Shown: positions 34,192 through 41,948 of the stretch, one piece after another
How the letters are laid out: each line of letters starts with the position of its first letter
Position numbering within the stretch: position 1 is the first letter of the stretch
NCBI RefSeq assembly: GCF_000287055.2
Contig: NZ_AJYQ02000002.1
Coordinates: 1 to 60,794, forward strand
Direction of reading: 5' to 3'
From: Vibrio genomosp. F10 str. ZF-129
Lineage (GTDB): Bacteria; Pseudomonadota; Gammaproteobacteria; Enterobacterales; Vibrionaceae
DNA: 60,794 bases
Notes under the pieces: model-generated
Seen by the model: the letters and a program-made list of their open reading frames with translations, nothing else
Databases searched by the model: none
What the model was told of the DNA's origin: nothing
Translations under genes and position numbers: made by a program

Positions 34192-34432
34192 TTTCAGTCA
34201 CGAAATCGGCCCACTCAACGGCTGTAAATCAGGTTCGTGTTGCCAATAATTACGCACCTTAACCCCAACCATTAAACCTAAAGTATTCACATATTTCGCC
34301 ATCGTATGCATCAAAGTGCTAAAATTTCCGGTGTTTCATTTCTTCTTCTGCATGTTTATGCAACCAATAGAAAATTGGTGGGTTGTGTATTTTGTACAAA
34401 ACCAGAGAGTCGTGTATTATCAGTGAGTAACC
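34192..34432. other. Intergenic region with a leftward ORF remnant
   Basis: About 240 bp. A leftward frame ending at 34198 encodes a sensible C-terminal fragment (TLMHTMAKYVNTLG, NYWQHEPDLQ) without start or ribosome site, probably the remains of a small regulator gene. Nothing else was seen before the leader element. Confidence 0.35.
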
Positions 34433-34478
34433 TGATTACTTCGGCACAACTTCAGTAATCACCACTTAGTGGCGTGTC
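34433..34478 (+). promoter_or_regulatory. Pseudoknot leader RNA, copy 6 (ACACG type)
   Basis: Rightward sense: P1 UGAUUAC/GUAAUCA, P2 GGCAC/GUGUC with one G-U pair that only forms in the rightward RNA, P3 CCAC/GUGG. An ACCTA/TAGGT hairpin follows, then CACACAAGGAAA before the 34555 gene. Confidence 0.84.
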
Positions 34479-34554
34479 ATTAAACCCCTCCACCTATCAC
34501 ATTAGGTACTTCCCCATATTTTGGGTATAAATCATCACACAAGGAAAATAAATC

Positions 34555-34959
34555 ATGCATAAATTGGCAATGATCTACCAAGGTAAAAGACCTTTAATCA
34601 ACAGTTGCAATCCAGTACTCAATCGTCGTGTAGGGCTGAGCATCGAGCCTGTACACCCGAATATAGGTGCGAATCAGTTCTGTTGCGGTTTAAGTATTGA
34701 GGTTCCCTCAATCAATACCGACAGCTCCGGTAACAACACTCGTTTAGATGATTTAGACACTTCAGCTGTAAAGTGCCTTTCTTCTGCTATTGAGAAGATC
34801 GGAGCTCAGATTGAAGAGTTAAAGGGCCATCAAGAGCGTTTGGCTCTAGAGCTTGCGAAGTTTCAGTCTGGTGAGATCAATCTTAAGGAGCTGGCACTTA
34901 AGCAAATTGAAGATAACTATTCTGATCATCCATTAAATAAGGTCGGAGAGAAATCATGA
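34555..34959 (+). CDS. Leader-controlled hypothetical protein
   Basis: 134-aa protein. The first 60 residues are basic and unstructured-looking; the second half is a charged helix that could be a coiled coil (EKIGAQIEELKGHQERLALE). CACACAAGGAAAATAAATC precedes the ATG, downstream of a pseudoknot leader. Overlaps the next gene by 4 bp. Function unknown. Confidence 0.68.
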   Translation: MHKLAMIYQGKRPLINSCNPVLNRRVGLSIEPVHPNIGANQFCCGLSIEVPSINTDSSGNNTRLDDLDTSAVKCLSSAIEKIGAQIEELKGHQERLALELAKFQSGEINLKELALKQIEDNYSDHPLNKVGEKS

Positions 34960-35324
34960 TAGCCGCTCTTGATAGTCAATTACTGATTGAGAATAGAAAA
35001 CTGGTCTCGTTGAGTGACAAACTGGAGCATACAGCCCAGTGGATGATGGCTTCTCATGGCACACCTGAGTTTGGCGTTCGCCAGGATACCTACTTTCCTC
35101 TACTCAAAAAATGGAGAAATCAAAGCAAACTTGTGAACGGTCTTCGTTCACAAATAGCTCAATCGAAAATGCTGAATTCTTCAAAGCCCGTAAAATCTGA
35201 CGAAGCCATTTCGATGGAAGAGAAACGAGCTCAGAAAGAAGCAAGTGTAACCTCAACGACCTACGAACGTGCTCAAAAGCGGCTTTTTAAGTCGGTTGAT
35301 GGTTTTTTAAGTGGAAAGCACTAA
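34956..35324 (+). CDS. Hypothetical helical protein
   Basis: 122-aa basic, helical soluble protein translated from the overlapping ATGA start. The N-terminal helix pattern (IENRKLVSLSDKLEHT) and overlap suggest it works with the 34555 product. No domain recognised. Confidence 0.62.
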   Translation: MIAALDSQLLIENRKLVSLSDKLEHTAQWMMASHGTPEFGVRQDTYFPLLKKWRNQSKLVNGLRSQIAQSKMLNSSKPVKSDEAISMEEKRAQKEASVTSTTYERAQKRLFKSVDGFLSGKH

Positions 35325-35330
35325 TTAGCA

Positions 35331-35347
35331 GGGGGGGCGTCCCCCCC
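35331..35347 (+). promoter_or_regulatory. GGGGGGG/CCCCCCC hairpin
   Basis: Seven G, loop CGT, seven C, between the 35324 stop and the CACACAAGGAAATACA site of the next gene. It has no T-run, so it is more likely a leader or mRNA-stability hairpin than a terminator. Confidence 0.6.
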
Positions 35348-35383
35348 TAAATTTATACATTTAGCACACAAGGAAATACAATC

Positions 35384-35635
35384 ATGATCAATAAACTCGC
35401 ACTATTTATCTTCGTTACTGCAACTTCAACTTTGACTATGGCCGCGCCAGATCAAGGCCACTGTAAAGACCAAGCTATCGCAGCTGTCGATACAGTAAAG
35501 TGGGTCGCTAACACCTTCATTGGACAATCTGATGAGCAGATGAAACAAGCTAAGGATCGTATGACAGTGCTTGAAGGTCTTCTTCAAGAGGAACGTTATT
35601 GCGAAGCCCTGACTAAAGCCACTAACATGGACTAG
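35384..35635 (+). CDS. Small secreted protein with leader-type ribosome site
   Basis: 83-aa protein with a Sec signal peptide (residues 1-20, cleavage after TMA) and two cysteines in a helical mature part. CACACAAGGAAATACAATC precedes the ATG. Periplasmic location inferred. Function unknown. Confidence 0.66.
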   Translation: MINKLALFIFVTATSTLTMAAPDQGHCKDQAIAAVDTVKWVANTFIGQSDEQMKQAKDRMTVLEGLLQEERYCEALTKATNMD

Positions 35636-35640
35636 GTCAT

Positions 35641-35931
35641 ATGGAACTTCTGCCCAATGAAGCAAAAGCGAAAGCTTTCGTTCTTCGCATTGGTTTCGAA
35701 AGATCGACTCGGCTCATTAACGCGATCGACCGTCGATTCCAGCGACGATACAAGAAGGCTTGCATCAATAGTTTCTCGCCAATCAATCCAGAATGGATCT
35801 ATAAAACCAAATTAGAGGTTGAGCTCATGCATCAACTGAAAATGGGGTTATCTTTGGCTGACACCAGCAATACACCCGCCGCCGCTCGGCAGCGAATTCT
35901 AGAAAGAATTGAAAGACGGAAGGCCAAGTGA
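35641..35931 (+). CDS. Small basic hypothetical protein
   Basis: 96-aa very basic helical protein (RLINAIDRRFQRRYKKA) starting 5 bp after the previous stop. Nucleic-acid binding is possible from charge alone. A terminator follows. Function unknown. Confidence 0.62.
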   Translation: MELLPNEAKAKAFVLRIGFERSTRLINAIDRRFQRRYKKACINSFSPINPEWIYKTKLEVELMHQLKMGLSLADTSNTPAAARQRILERIERRKAK

Positions 35932-36020
35932 TTGGCAGTGAAACAAGCTTAATTAAGCAATAACCTTTCCCAAACCCTCCCTTTCAACACTGTAGATACG
36001 AGTCTTAGGCTCTTAATCAT

Positions 36021-36056
36021 AAAGACCAATGCAATAAGCATTGGTCTTTTTTTTTA
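36021..36056 (+). terminator. Rho-independent terminator
   Basis: Stem AAAGACCAATGC/GCATTGGTCTTT followed by nine T. It ends the 34555-35931 operon. Confidence 0.92.
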
Positions 36057-36133
36057 ATTTAGCAGAAGAGCTCAGCTAAGGAAAAAAAATGGAATGTTCT
36101 CTTGAAGTCGGTTTGGCTTAAAATGTAACCGAC

Positions 36134-36176
36134 AATAAAAGCTCCCCAATGATATATATGGGAGCTTTTATTATTT
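36134..36176. terminator. Bidirectional rho-independent terminator
   Basis: Stem AATAAAAGCTCCC/GGGAGCTTTTATT. It lies just past the stop of the leftward gene at 36186-36944. Confidence 0.85.
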
Positions 36177-36185
36177 GGCTGCAAT

Positions 36186-36944
36186 CTAGATTGACCACGA
36201 TAGCGACTCATTAAACACACCACTGATTTCACCGGAGTTGATGCCGGTTCGCACATGATCGAGAAACATCGACATGAAATTGAAGTCATCATTTTTAAGT
36301 TGCCACATCGCCCTGTTTATATCGGACTTACTCCAGACAGCTAAACCTTTGTCAAACTGTTCAGGTAGAGTGATAGGCCACTGAACAGGGTTTCGCGACT
36401 CACCTTGCACGGTTAAGACGAAATACCCAGGACATAACGCAGTCGACGATTCGCGTTCTTCCCCACCTTTTGAATACAACGCTTGAAAGCCACTGCCAAT
36501 ATAATCACCATCATACGCGTACCAGATATTGTTCGACTTGATCAGTAGATCAGTCACAACGTTACCGTTAAGAACGTAATAGATTGATTGAGTAGGGCAT
36601 GCGCTCCGGTAAAAGTGACCTTCATTAGCCAACTTCAAGATCAGTGATTTTGCACTCTCGAGCTCCTCAATTCCATTTTGACTAAAAGGCTTCTTAGTTT
36701 TCATAGACAAGATAAGCAGACTTTTCATGGCGTAGTGAAGAACCACTTGGGGATCACTGTCCAAAGTCTCGCATGCGTCCCTGACGGCCTTATCTTTACT
36801 GTTCCAAAGGTTACCCAATGCAATACCATCAATCATAGGGGTATGGATACCACAGGACCAGTAAGTATCATTTGAGGCACCAATGGCGCACTCTGCACAG
36901 TGAAGGCGGCGTGAGCCGACGTTAAACATAGATATATTCATCAT
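36186..36944 (-). CDS. Leader-controlled hypothetical protein (paralogue family A)
   Basis: 252-aa soluble protein. Start chosen at the ATG after CACACAAGGAAATACA. It shares with the 47803-48594 protein an N-terminal CWPTGIHSP/SCGIHTP-type segment, a YY-L--G-V-D motif, GYF--TVQ, and the end VRTGINSG...SWSI, and more weakly with 5767-6567. The leader has a CCACCAGCTGGTGG hairpin and a pseudoknot. Conserved Cys and His positions are too scattered for a site to be named. Function unknown. Confidence 0.75.
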   Translation of the reverse strand: MMNISMFNVGSRRLHCAECAIGASNDTYWSCGIHTPMIDGIALGNLWNSKDKAVRDACETLDSDPQVVLHYAMKSLLILSMKTKKPFSQNGIEELESAKSLILKLANEGHFYRSACPTQSIYYVLNGNVVTDLLIKSNNIWYAYDGDYIGSGFQALYSKGGEERESSTALCPGYFVLTVQGESRNPVQWPITLPEQFDKGLAVWSKSDINRAMWQLKNDDFNFMSMFLDHVRTGINSGEISGVFNESLSWSI

Positions 36945-36993
36945 TGTATTTCCTTGTGTGTGTTCCACCAGCTGGTGGAGATCAATCAGTAGA

Positions 36994-37040
36994 GATGCCA
37001 GGGAGAATTGCTGTGATAACTGGATAGCATCGTATTATCA
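36994..37040 (-). promoter_or_regulatory. Pseudoknot leader RNA, copy 7 (GATGC type)
   Basis: Leftward sense: P1 UGAUAA/UUAUCA, P2 GAUGC/GCAUC, P3 shortened to CAG/CUG with a longer loop. It is divergent to copy 8 only 130 bp away. Confidence 0.83.
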
Positions 37041-37173
37041 TTTCTTACTTAATGAGTATGGACAAAGGGGACCCAAAATCAAATGTCCTACAACACCATT
37101 GCCCCCGCCTAAGCGCCGAGATGGTGATCTCATTGAGTCACCCGTAAACATATAGTAAGGTTATTAGGTAAAT

Positions 37174-37217
37174 TGATTACTTCACACGTACCCAGTAATC
37201 ACCACTTTGTGGCGTGT
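37174..37217 (+). promoter_or_regulatory. Pseudoknot leader RNA, copy 8 (ACACG type)
   Basis: Rightward sense: P1 UGAUUAC/GUAAUCA, linker UUC, P2 ACACG/CGUGU, linker UACCCA, P3 CCAC-UUU-GUGG directly joined to P2 3' strand. An AACTC/GAGTT hairpin and CACACAAGGAAA follow. Confidence 0.87.
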
Positions 37218-37279
37218 TCTTTTATTACCTCAACTCATTATCGAGTTATTTTTCGATTCGAAACACACAAGGAAACCCC

Positions 37280-37771
37280 ATGCGTAAAGAACCTTTCGAT
37301 ATACCCACAATTAACAACCACAAAGAAGCATTGGCCATTTTTCTAGGCATTGATTCAAACATTGTTTCAGTTCATGAGACTGACTTCGACCGTATTGAAG
37401 ATGCTGGCATTACCGGAAACCTTGGCTCTCAAATACACACTTTTCGATTTGAAGATTGTCAATATTTTGTGGGGTCAAAAAATACGGGTTTAAAAGGTGA
37501 TGAGTTAATCACTTTTAACAGCAGCTTATGGCAGGTCCTAAAGTTCAACTCTGACACGCCCTATTGCCGATTTAATGACAAAACGGTGATGAATCACTTA
37601 CAGACACTAATCACAAATCAACAACAAGTGGTCGACATTGACCAACCACAACAGACGATCACCATTAAGTCGGGCGATATCTACAGTGAGTGGCGATACG
37701 CGAGTCATGTACCAGAAGATATTTCAAGTTACTATCTTGTTGGTTTATTGACGACTATCACTTGCTACTAA
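37280..37771 (+). CDS. Leader-controlled hypothetical protein
   Basis: 163-aa acidic soluble protein. CACACAAGGAAACCCC precedes the ATG; the longer frame from 37214 runs through the leader and is not used. The pattern is alpha/beta with a beta-rich end. It is followed after 16 bp by 37788. Function unknown. Confidence 0.68.
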   Translation: MRKEPFDIPTINNHKEALAIFLGIDSNIVSVHETDFDRIEDAGITGNLGSQIHTFRFEDCQYFVGSKNTGLKGDELITFNSSLWQVLKFNSDTPYCRFNDKTVMNHLQTLITNQQQVVDIDQPQQTITIKSGDIYSEWRYASHVPEDISSYYLVGLLTTITCY

Positions 37772-37787
37772 GAAATAGGATTTCATT

Positions 37788-38351
37788 ATGAAAACACTTT
37801 TAAAAGCAGCAAATTTAAAAAAGGTAGTCAAACTTATTGGTACCAATCAGTACTTCACGGTCAGTATTGACACCAAGGGTAAAATTACATTTTGTCCCGT
37901 TGGTGGCGGGTTCGTACAGAGCCTTAAATCAAATGATGATTCAATGTTTGAAATTGTTGATGAGATGCCGACAGAGTACAAAAAAGCAGTATTGACCCTT
38001 GATGATGTCCCTTCATCGATATTCGAAGGGTACTGTATTCCAACCCAACGTTGGAATGGGTGGGCAATACCCGTCTTTGAAGTTTCAGTAGCAAAAGAGA
38101 TCATGGCCATGGTCAACGGGACGATGCCTGAATTTTATTCAGTCACTCGCAATGACGAAAAAGGTTTCTTTGAAATTGAAGAACATGACCATGATGAAAC
38201 CAGTCAACTTGAAGACTTCATTATCAACGTGGATGGTAAAGACATCGTTGTTGTTTCTTTCATGGGGGCTAACTGGACTTGGTGTGATTACTATGGCGAT
38301 AAAGCGACCGAAATGCTCGCCAAATTCGTACGTTTCGATGACAATGAATAG
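37788..38351 (+). CDS. Hypothetical acidic protein
   Basis: 187-aa acidic protein, beta-rich at the start, with an EEHDHDE cluster near residue 127 that could bind metal. TAGGATTTCATT precedes the ATG, so it uses an ordinary ribosome site within the same transcript as 37280. A terminator follows. Function unknown. Confidence 0.65.
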   Translation: MKTLLKAANLKKVVKLIGTNQYFTVSIDTKGKITFCPVGGGFVQSLKSNDDSMFEIVDEMPTEYKKAVLTLDDVPSSIFEGYCIPTQRWNGWAIPVFEVSVAKEIMAMVNGTMPEFYSVTRNDEKGFFEIEEHDHDETSQLEDFIINVDGKDIVVVSFMGANWTWCDYYGDKATEMLAKFVRFDDNE

Positions 38352-38373
38352 CTATTGCTAATACCAAAACAAC

Positions 38374-38407
38374 AAAACCACTCCTTTTAATGGGAGTGGT
38401 TTTTTAT
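38374..38407 (+). terminator. Rho-independent terminator
   Basis: Stem AAAACCACTCC/GGGAGTGGTTTT followed by TT. It ends the 37280-38351 operon; the leftward frame from 38582 also runs into it. Confidence 0.9.
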
Positions 38408-38582
38408 TAGCCACAAACAAACTTCCTTCACTTTTCGTTTTAAAGCTGCTTCTTGTAGTTTCTCTTCATTGATAATTTCGAGAAGCAGCTCGGTCGTCAG
38501 TAATCCACCAGCTGTTTTTAATCCGAGTGGTAATGAAGATTCTAATTTTTTAGCGAGTTTATGAAACTTGCCATTTTTTCAT
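38387..38582 (-). pseudogene. Frameshifted small gene at an A-run
   Basis: ATG at 38582 overlaps the TGA of the upstream gene (ATGA). The start is followed by six A; in that frame the peptide ends after seven codons. Dropping one A gives a 63-codon frame that reads as a real helical protein (KFHKLAKKLESSL and LLLEIINEEKLQE segments) to 38387. A single-base A-run change, sequencing error or slippage at the run would all explain it. The layout mirrors the frameshifted gene at 27.3 kb. Confidence 0.55.
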
Positions 38583-38908
38583 AACGTTGCAGATGACTCA
38601 AAAGCCCCTTTAATTTTTACTGCGATCTTTTGGATGCTTTCAAAGCAATCAATTTTCGGGATCGACTTAAGGCCTTGATCTTCACGTTGTCGTGCTATTT
38701 CAAAAGGGTAGTCAACGCGTGAATCAATAATTTTCGCACTCTCATTAACATGTACATGGGTGTAATAGCTTCCATCAGAGCAACGACTAACTTCGACGGC
38801 CCCACCTGGAAACTGTATTACGTGCAAGGTAGGTTCAGGATTTCTCTTGTCACCTTTGATGATTATGTGACAAGCATCTTCAGAATGATGAACTTTTGTT
38901 TTCGCCAT
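38579..38908 (-). CDS. Operator-controlled hypothetical protein
   Basis: 109-aa soluble protein, N-terminal half with His/Cys residues and beta pattern, C-terminal half helical. GGAGAGTCCAAA precedes the ATG. The divergent regulator gene lies at 39045, with three AAATCANNNNTGATTT operators between. It has no relation to the targets at 46326 and 54628 that I can see. Function unknown. Confidence 0.66.
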   Translation of the reverse strand: MAKTKVHHSEDACHIIIKGDKRNPEPTLHVIQFPGGAVEVSRCSDGSYYTHVHVNESAKIIDSRVDYPFEIARQREDQGLKSIPKIDCFESIQKIAVKIKGAFESSATL

Positions 38909-38941
38909 TTTGGACTCTCCAAGAATTGTTGGTCATTATGT

Positions 38942-39006
38942 AAATCATTTTTGATTTATACAAACTATAAATCTTTTTTGATTTCCTTGCAAATCATTTA
39001 TGATTT
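38942..39006. promoter_or_regulatory. Operator triplet A (AAATCANNNNTGATTT x3)
   Basis: Sites at 38942-38957 (perfect), 38969-38984 (one change) and 38991-39006 (perfect). Seen from the target gene at 38579-38908 the site spacings are 22 and 27 bp, the same as in triplet C. They lie between the divergent target and regulator and should control one or both. Confidence 0.82.
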
Positions 39007-39044
39007 ATTTATAGTGCTGATATGGCGTTTACTTAGGACTACAT

Positions 39045-39311
39045 ATGACCGAAGAAATGGTTGATCCCAAGCGTTCCGTAGAGAACCTACGAGAGCGTCT
39101 GAAACAGACACGGAAGCAGATGGGGGGCAGTGATGCTTTGTTCATTGCTCTTTATGGCAAGGAGCCTGAAGGTAACCAAGACAATACGTTTAGAAACTTG
39201 GTGAACAGAGGGAGCTTGAAGGCAGAGTTCGTCGCGCTATGCGCGGAAAAACTTGAGTGGCACGATGTTACTTTGAGTGAACTGTTTGCTTTACCAGAAA
39301 GAAAGAAATAG
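39045..39311 (+). CDS. Small HTH-type regulator of the AAATCA operator
   Basis: 88-aa protein, charged N-terminal helix (RERLKQTRKQMGG) and a four- to five-helix pattern like phage-type repressors. It starts at the ATG 38 bp after three AAATCANNNNTGATTT operators. A copy with a 31-residue central deletion lies beside triplet C and a decayed start beside triplet B, on the side opposite the target each time. That linkage is the main reason to call it the cognate regulator. Confidence 0.68.
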   Translation: MTEEMVDPKRSVENLRERLKQTRKQMGGSDALFIALYGKEPEGNQDNTFRNLVNRGSLKAEFVALCAEKLEWHDVTLSELFALPERKK

Positions 39312-39429
39312 GCCAGTTCATGAAGTGGTGTTCCATTTAGCTTACTTGATACGACTGATAAGTCGGGCTTAATTACACTGTAATTTGAATGATGAAACCA
39401 ACTAATCCAGTACAATAGGGACAGAAACG

Positions 39430-39906
39430 ATGAAATTTTTTGCCACTTTCAGCCACCAACCATTCCATGGGCAGATCAGTCTCATACCAGATAAACAATC
39501 TCTCTTTGACATTGTTCACAGTCGCGCTAAGTTTCTTGGATTATTGGATGATGCGAATGGCCATGCCTTGCCTACATCGGAATTTACTGAATCAGAGTTG
39601 GTGGACATTCATGAACGTGTAACGCTTCACACCGTCGTCGTTCTCGTTGATTCACTGGATGAGCTTAAGAGCTTATCAATGGATTCAGACTACCAACAAC
39701 TGTGTGAAACATTTATCAAACATCATGGCTTAGATGGGGCTCAACCTTTAATTTGCACAAGAAGGGATATGAGCTCGATCTTGGCACTCTTCAAATCTGA
39801 AGGCATAAATCCACATGATAAAGACCGATGTCTTGAGTCATTATCACAAACCGTCATGCCAACGGGAAATTCAAATAAATACCTACGTTGGTTAGCAACA
39901 CAATAG
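39430..39906 (+). CDS. Hypothetical protein
   Basis: 158-aa soluble alpha/beta protein. TAGGGACAGAAACG precedes the ATG. A conserved-looking VVVLVDSLDEL strand-helix lies at about residues 69-79. It is followed after 12 bp by 39919. Function unknown. Confidence 0.64.
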   Translation: MKFFATFSHQPFHGQISLIPDKQSLFDIVHSRAKFLGLLDDANGHALPTSEFTESELVDIHERVTLHTVVVLVDSLDELKSLSMDSDYQQLCETFIKHHGLDGAQPLICTRRDMSSILALFKSEGINPHDKDRCLESLSQTVMPTGNSNKYLRWLATQ

Positions 39907-39918
39907 CAGGGAGTTAAA

Positions 39919-40341
39919 ATGGAAATACTTGGATATTTTGTCTGTATTAATGGGGCTATCTGGACAGTATACACTGATGGTAGCAGTAACTATCACTTAG
40001 ACTTACAGGTCACTAGTGATAATAAAGGTGTTCAGATCCTTGGTGAGTATGACGGTGAGCCATCTCCGACAACGGGGCGGTTAATTGAAGATGAGTACAC
40101 ACTTTGGCGTTCATTGGTAGAGCTCGCTGCAAACATTGAGACAGATAAAAATGACGTCTCATTAGATGACTTGCGTTCCGATCTAAAGCATCAGCTTTCA
40201 ATACCAGATGAACTTGATTGGACTTACTTTTTAAAAACAGCAAGTCGGGCTTACGTTTCAGCTGAAAAAGAGCTGCGCAATATGACTTTTGAGCCCCAGT
40301 GCCTGAAATCTACCTCCGAATTAAAGGCGAAATCAAATTAA
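39919..40341 (+). CDS. Hypothetical protein
   Basis: 140-aa acidic soluble protein, beta-rich first half and helical second half. AGGGAGTTAAA precedes the ATG. Probably co-transcribed with 39430. Function unknown. Confidence 0.63.
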   Translation: MEILGYFVCINGAIWTVYTDGSSNYHLDLQVTSDNKGVQILGEYDGEPSPTTGRLIEDEYTLWRSLVELAANIETDKNDVSLDDLRSDLKHQLSIPDELDWTYFLKTASRAYVSAEKELRNMTFEPQCLKSTSELKAKSN

Positions 40342-40421
40342 GTCTTTTGCAAAAGGTACTGAGTAACAGTGCCTTTGACAGAGAATTTACTTAAACAAGC
40401 AGTAACGAAAGGAAGTATTTA

Positions 40422-40730
40422 ATGACATCTTTTGAGGATTCACTCTTAAACAACGTCAAATTGGCCGAAGAAACAAAATTGAACAGTGAATGTGAGCAAG
40501 CAGAAAAGACCATTGAGAAAGATTTCATCAGAAAAGTTAATGTTTTGATTTGCCCGAATTGTAAGCATGAATTCGAATGGACAAATAGCATCAAGAATCA
40601 AATGCCGGTTCCTTCGGGGTCGGGTGGGTGTAAAGCGCTAGCAAAGTGCCCTAAATGCGGCCATGTAGGGTGTGCAGATAGGGACAAGCCGAAACTCAAA
40701 CCTAAGCCGAATAGAATGAAGAACAGGTAA
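40422..40730 (+). CDS. Zinc-ribbon protein
   Basis: 102-aa protein. A charged N-terminal helix (about 1-40) precedes CPNCKHEFEW and CPKCGHVGC, two CxxC pairs spaced as a zinc ribbon, then a basic, Pro/Lys-rich tail. AAAGGAAGTATTTA precedes the ATG. Nucleic-acid binding is inferred. Confidence 0.72.
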   Translation: MTSFEDSLLNNVKLAEETKLNSECEQAEKTIEKDFIRKVNVLICPNCKHEFEWTNSIKNQMPVPSGSGGCKALAKCPKCGHVGCADRDKPKLKPKPNRMKNR

Positions 40731-40847
40731 CCAGTGAGGGTCTTGGACCCTCTATTCATAAACCCAAGCCCCAAAACAGTAAGCAGCACGAATAACGCCT
40801 TAACCAGGCACTAGCTTTACTTTTACATCACACAAGGAAATGAATTC

Positions 40848-41327
40848 ATGAGAGAGAAATCTTATAGAAAGCTTGAAACCAAGATTCGTGCAATTTGTGG
40901 TGAATCGATAGACGCATTACTGAAAGATTTACGCAGTAAGACGGGGAGTGACTGCCTCCTAAATAATACTGTTCATAAGATAAACACATCCGTTTTAAAA
41001 AAGTGTCACAATGACTTAGCGGTCCTTGCTCAGTGGATAGATGAATTTTGCTTTAAAAATGCAAACTTGATCGTACACAGCGGCGGGATTGAAATGTTTG
41101 GAGGTGGCCGTGTCAGCGAGAAGTCGGTACCGGATATTTTTAAAACAAAATTGAGCCGAGATGATAAACATCAATTAACTCTCCTTCACGATCACATTAA
41201 AGCTTTTATGCGTGAGTCGAAAAACACAAGAAAATTCAGCGATCGCGTTAGTAGCGCACACCGAGCGATAGATTTGCTCCTCTCAGTGCAGGATGTTGAT
41301 ATGCAAATATTCGAAGTTTACAAGTAA
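40848..41327 (+). CDS. Helical protein with leader-type ribosome site
   Basis: 159-aa basic, helical soluble protein with three cysteines. CACACAAGGAAATGAATTC precedes the ATG. The leader has a GAGGGTC/GACCCTC hairpin (about 40736-40752) but no pseudoknot match. Function unknown. Confidence 0.65.
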   Translation: MREKSYRKLETKIRAICGESIDALLKDLRSKTGSDCLLNNTVHKINTSVLKKCHNDLAVLAQWIDEFCFKNANLIVHSGGIEMFGGGRVSEKSVPDIFKTKLSRDDKHQLTLLHDHIKAFMRESKNTRKFSDRVSSAHRAIDLLLSVQDVDMQIFEVYK

Positions 41328-41385
41328 GACCCAACGACCGCCGTAGTCGGTTTTTTGAGACAACCACACAAGGAAACATCATGTT

Positions 41386-41727
41386 ATGCCAATAACAACA
41401 AAGCCAACCTGCCCAAGGTGCAAACGGGTACCCAGTCAATACAATGAAGTGCATGTGTCATGCCTTGCTTTCGATTTGACTTCTGATCGTTTTAATCAAA
41501 CAGCACCCATTGATAAGGCGACAGAAGGGCAGGTTTGCCACATTCATCCAACCGATCCATCGGTCGAGATCAAAGGCCAAATGTCAGAGCCCTACTCAAC
41601 CCATAAAATCCAAGCTTATTGTGATACCTGCGAGCATGGCTGGATACTTCCAGAGATGACAACCCTTGACGATTTACTCACGTTGCATGGCTATAACCCA
41701 TGTACGACCCTTAAAATAGCTCAATAA
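41386..41727 (+). CDS. Cysteine-rich protein overlapped by a 4-codon frame
   Basis: 113-aa protein with CPRCK near the start and CDTCEHGW near the end, so two CxxC pairs for a zinc site. CACACAAGGAAACATC is followed first by ATG 41381, which ends after four codons, and then by the true ATG at 41386 in another frame. Ribosomes must skip or re-initiate at the second ATG, which may lower or regulate expression. Function unknown. Confidence 0.66.
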   Translation: MPITTKPTCPRCKRVPSQYNEVHVSCLAFDLTSDRFNQTAPIDKATEGQVCHIHPTDPSVEIKGQMSEPYSTHKIQAYCDTCEHGWILPEMTTLDDLLTLHGYNPCTTLKIAQ

Positions 41728-41737
41728 AGAGGTTAAT

Positions 41738-41767
41738 ATGACTTACACATCAAGCGACCACAGTTAA
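41738..41767 (+). CDS. Possible 9-codon frame
   Basis: AGAGGTTAAT followed by ATG and nine codons to TAA, 10 bp after the 41386 gene. It may be a translated leader or the residue of a deleted gene. Low confidence. Confidence 0.25.
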   Translation: MTYTSSDHS

Positions 41768-41808
41768 AGCGATGTCATTAGAGGAATTACAATCAACTCT
41801 CTAATATG

Positions 41809-41840
41809 TAGCGCTAGAACATTCTGATTCTAGCGCTAAC
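41809..41840 (+). terminator. Strong hairpin, probable terminator
   Basis: TAGCGCTAGAA/TTCTAGCGCTA (11 bp) followed by ACGTTTT. It would end the 40848-41727 transcript. Confidence 0.6.
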
Positions 41841-41948
41841 GTTTTCGTCTGCGATGGCGTTCAATCCCAACTTAAGCGCTTTGAAGTCGACATATAGGTC
41901 TTGAAAATAGAGCGTTCATTGGGATTTAGTATGTGCGACTTATCTCCG

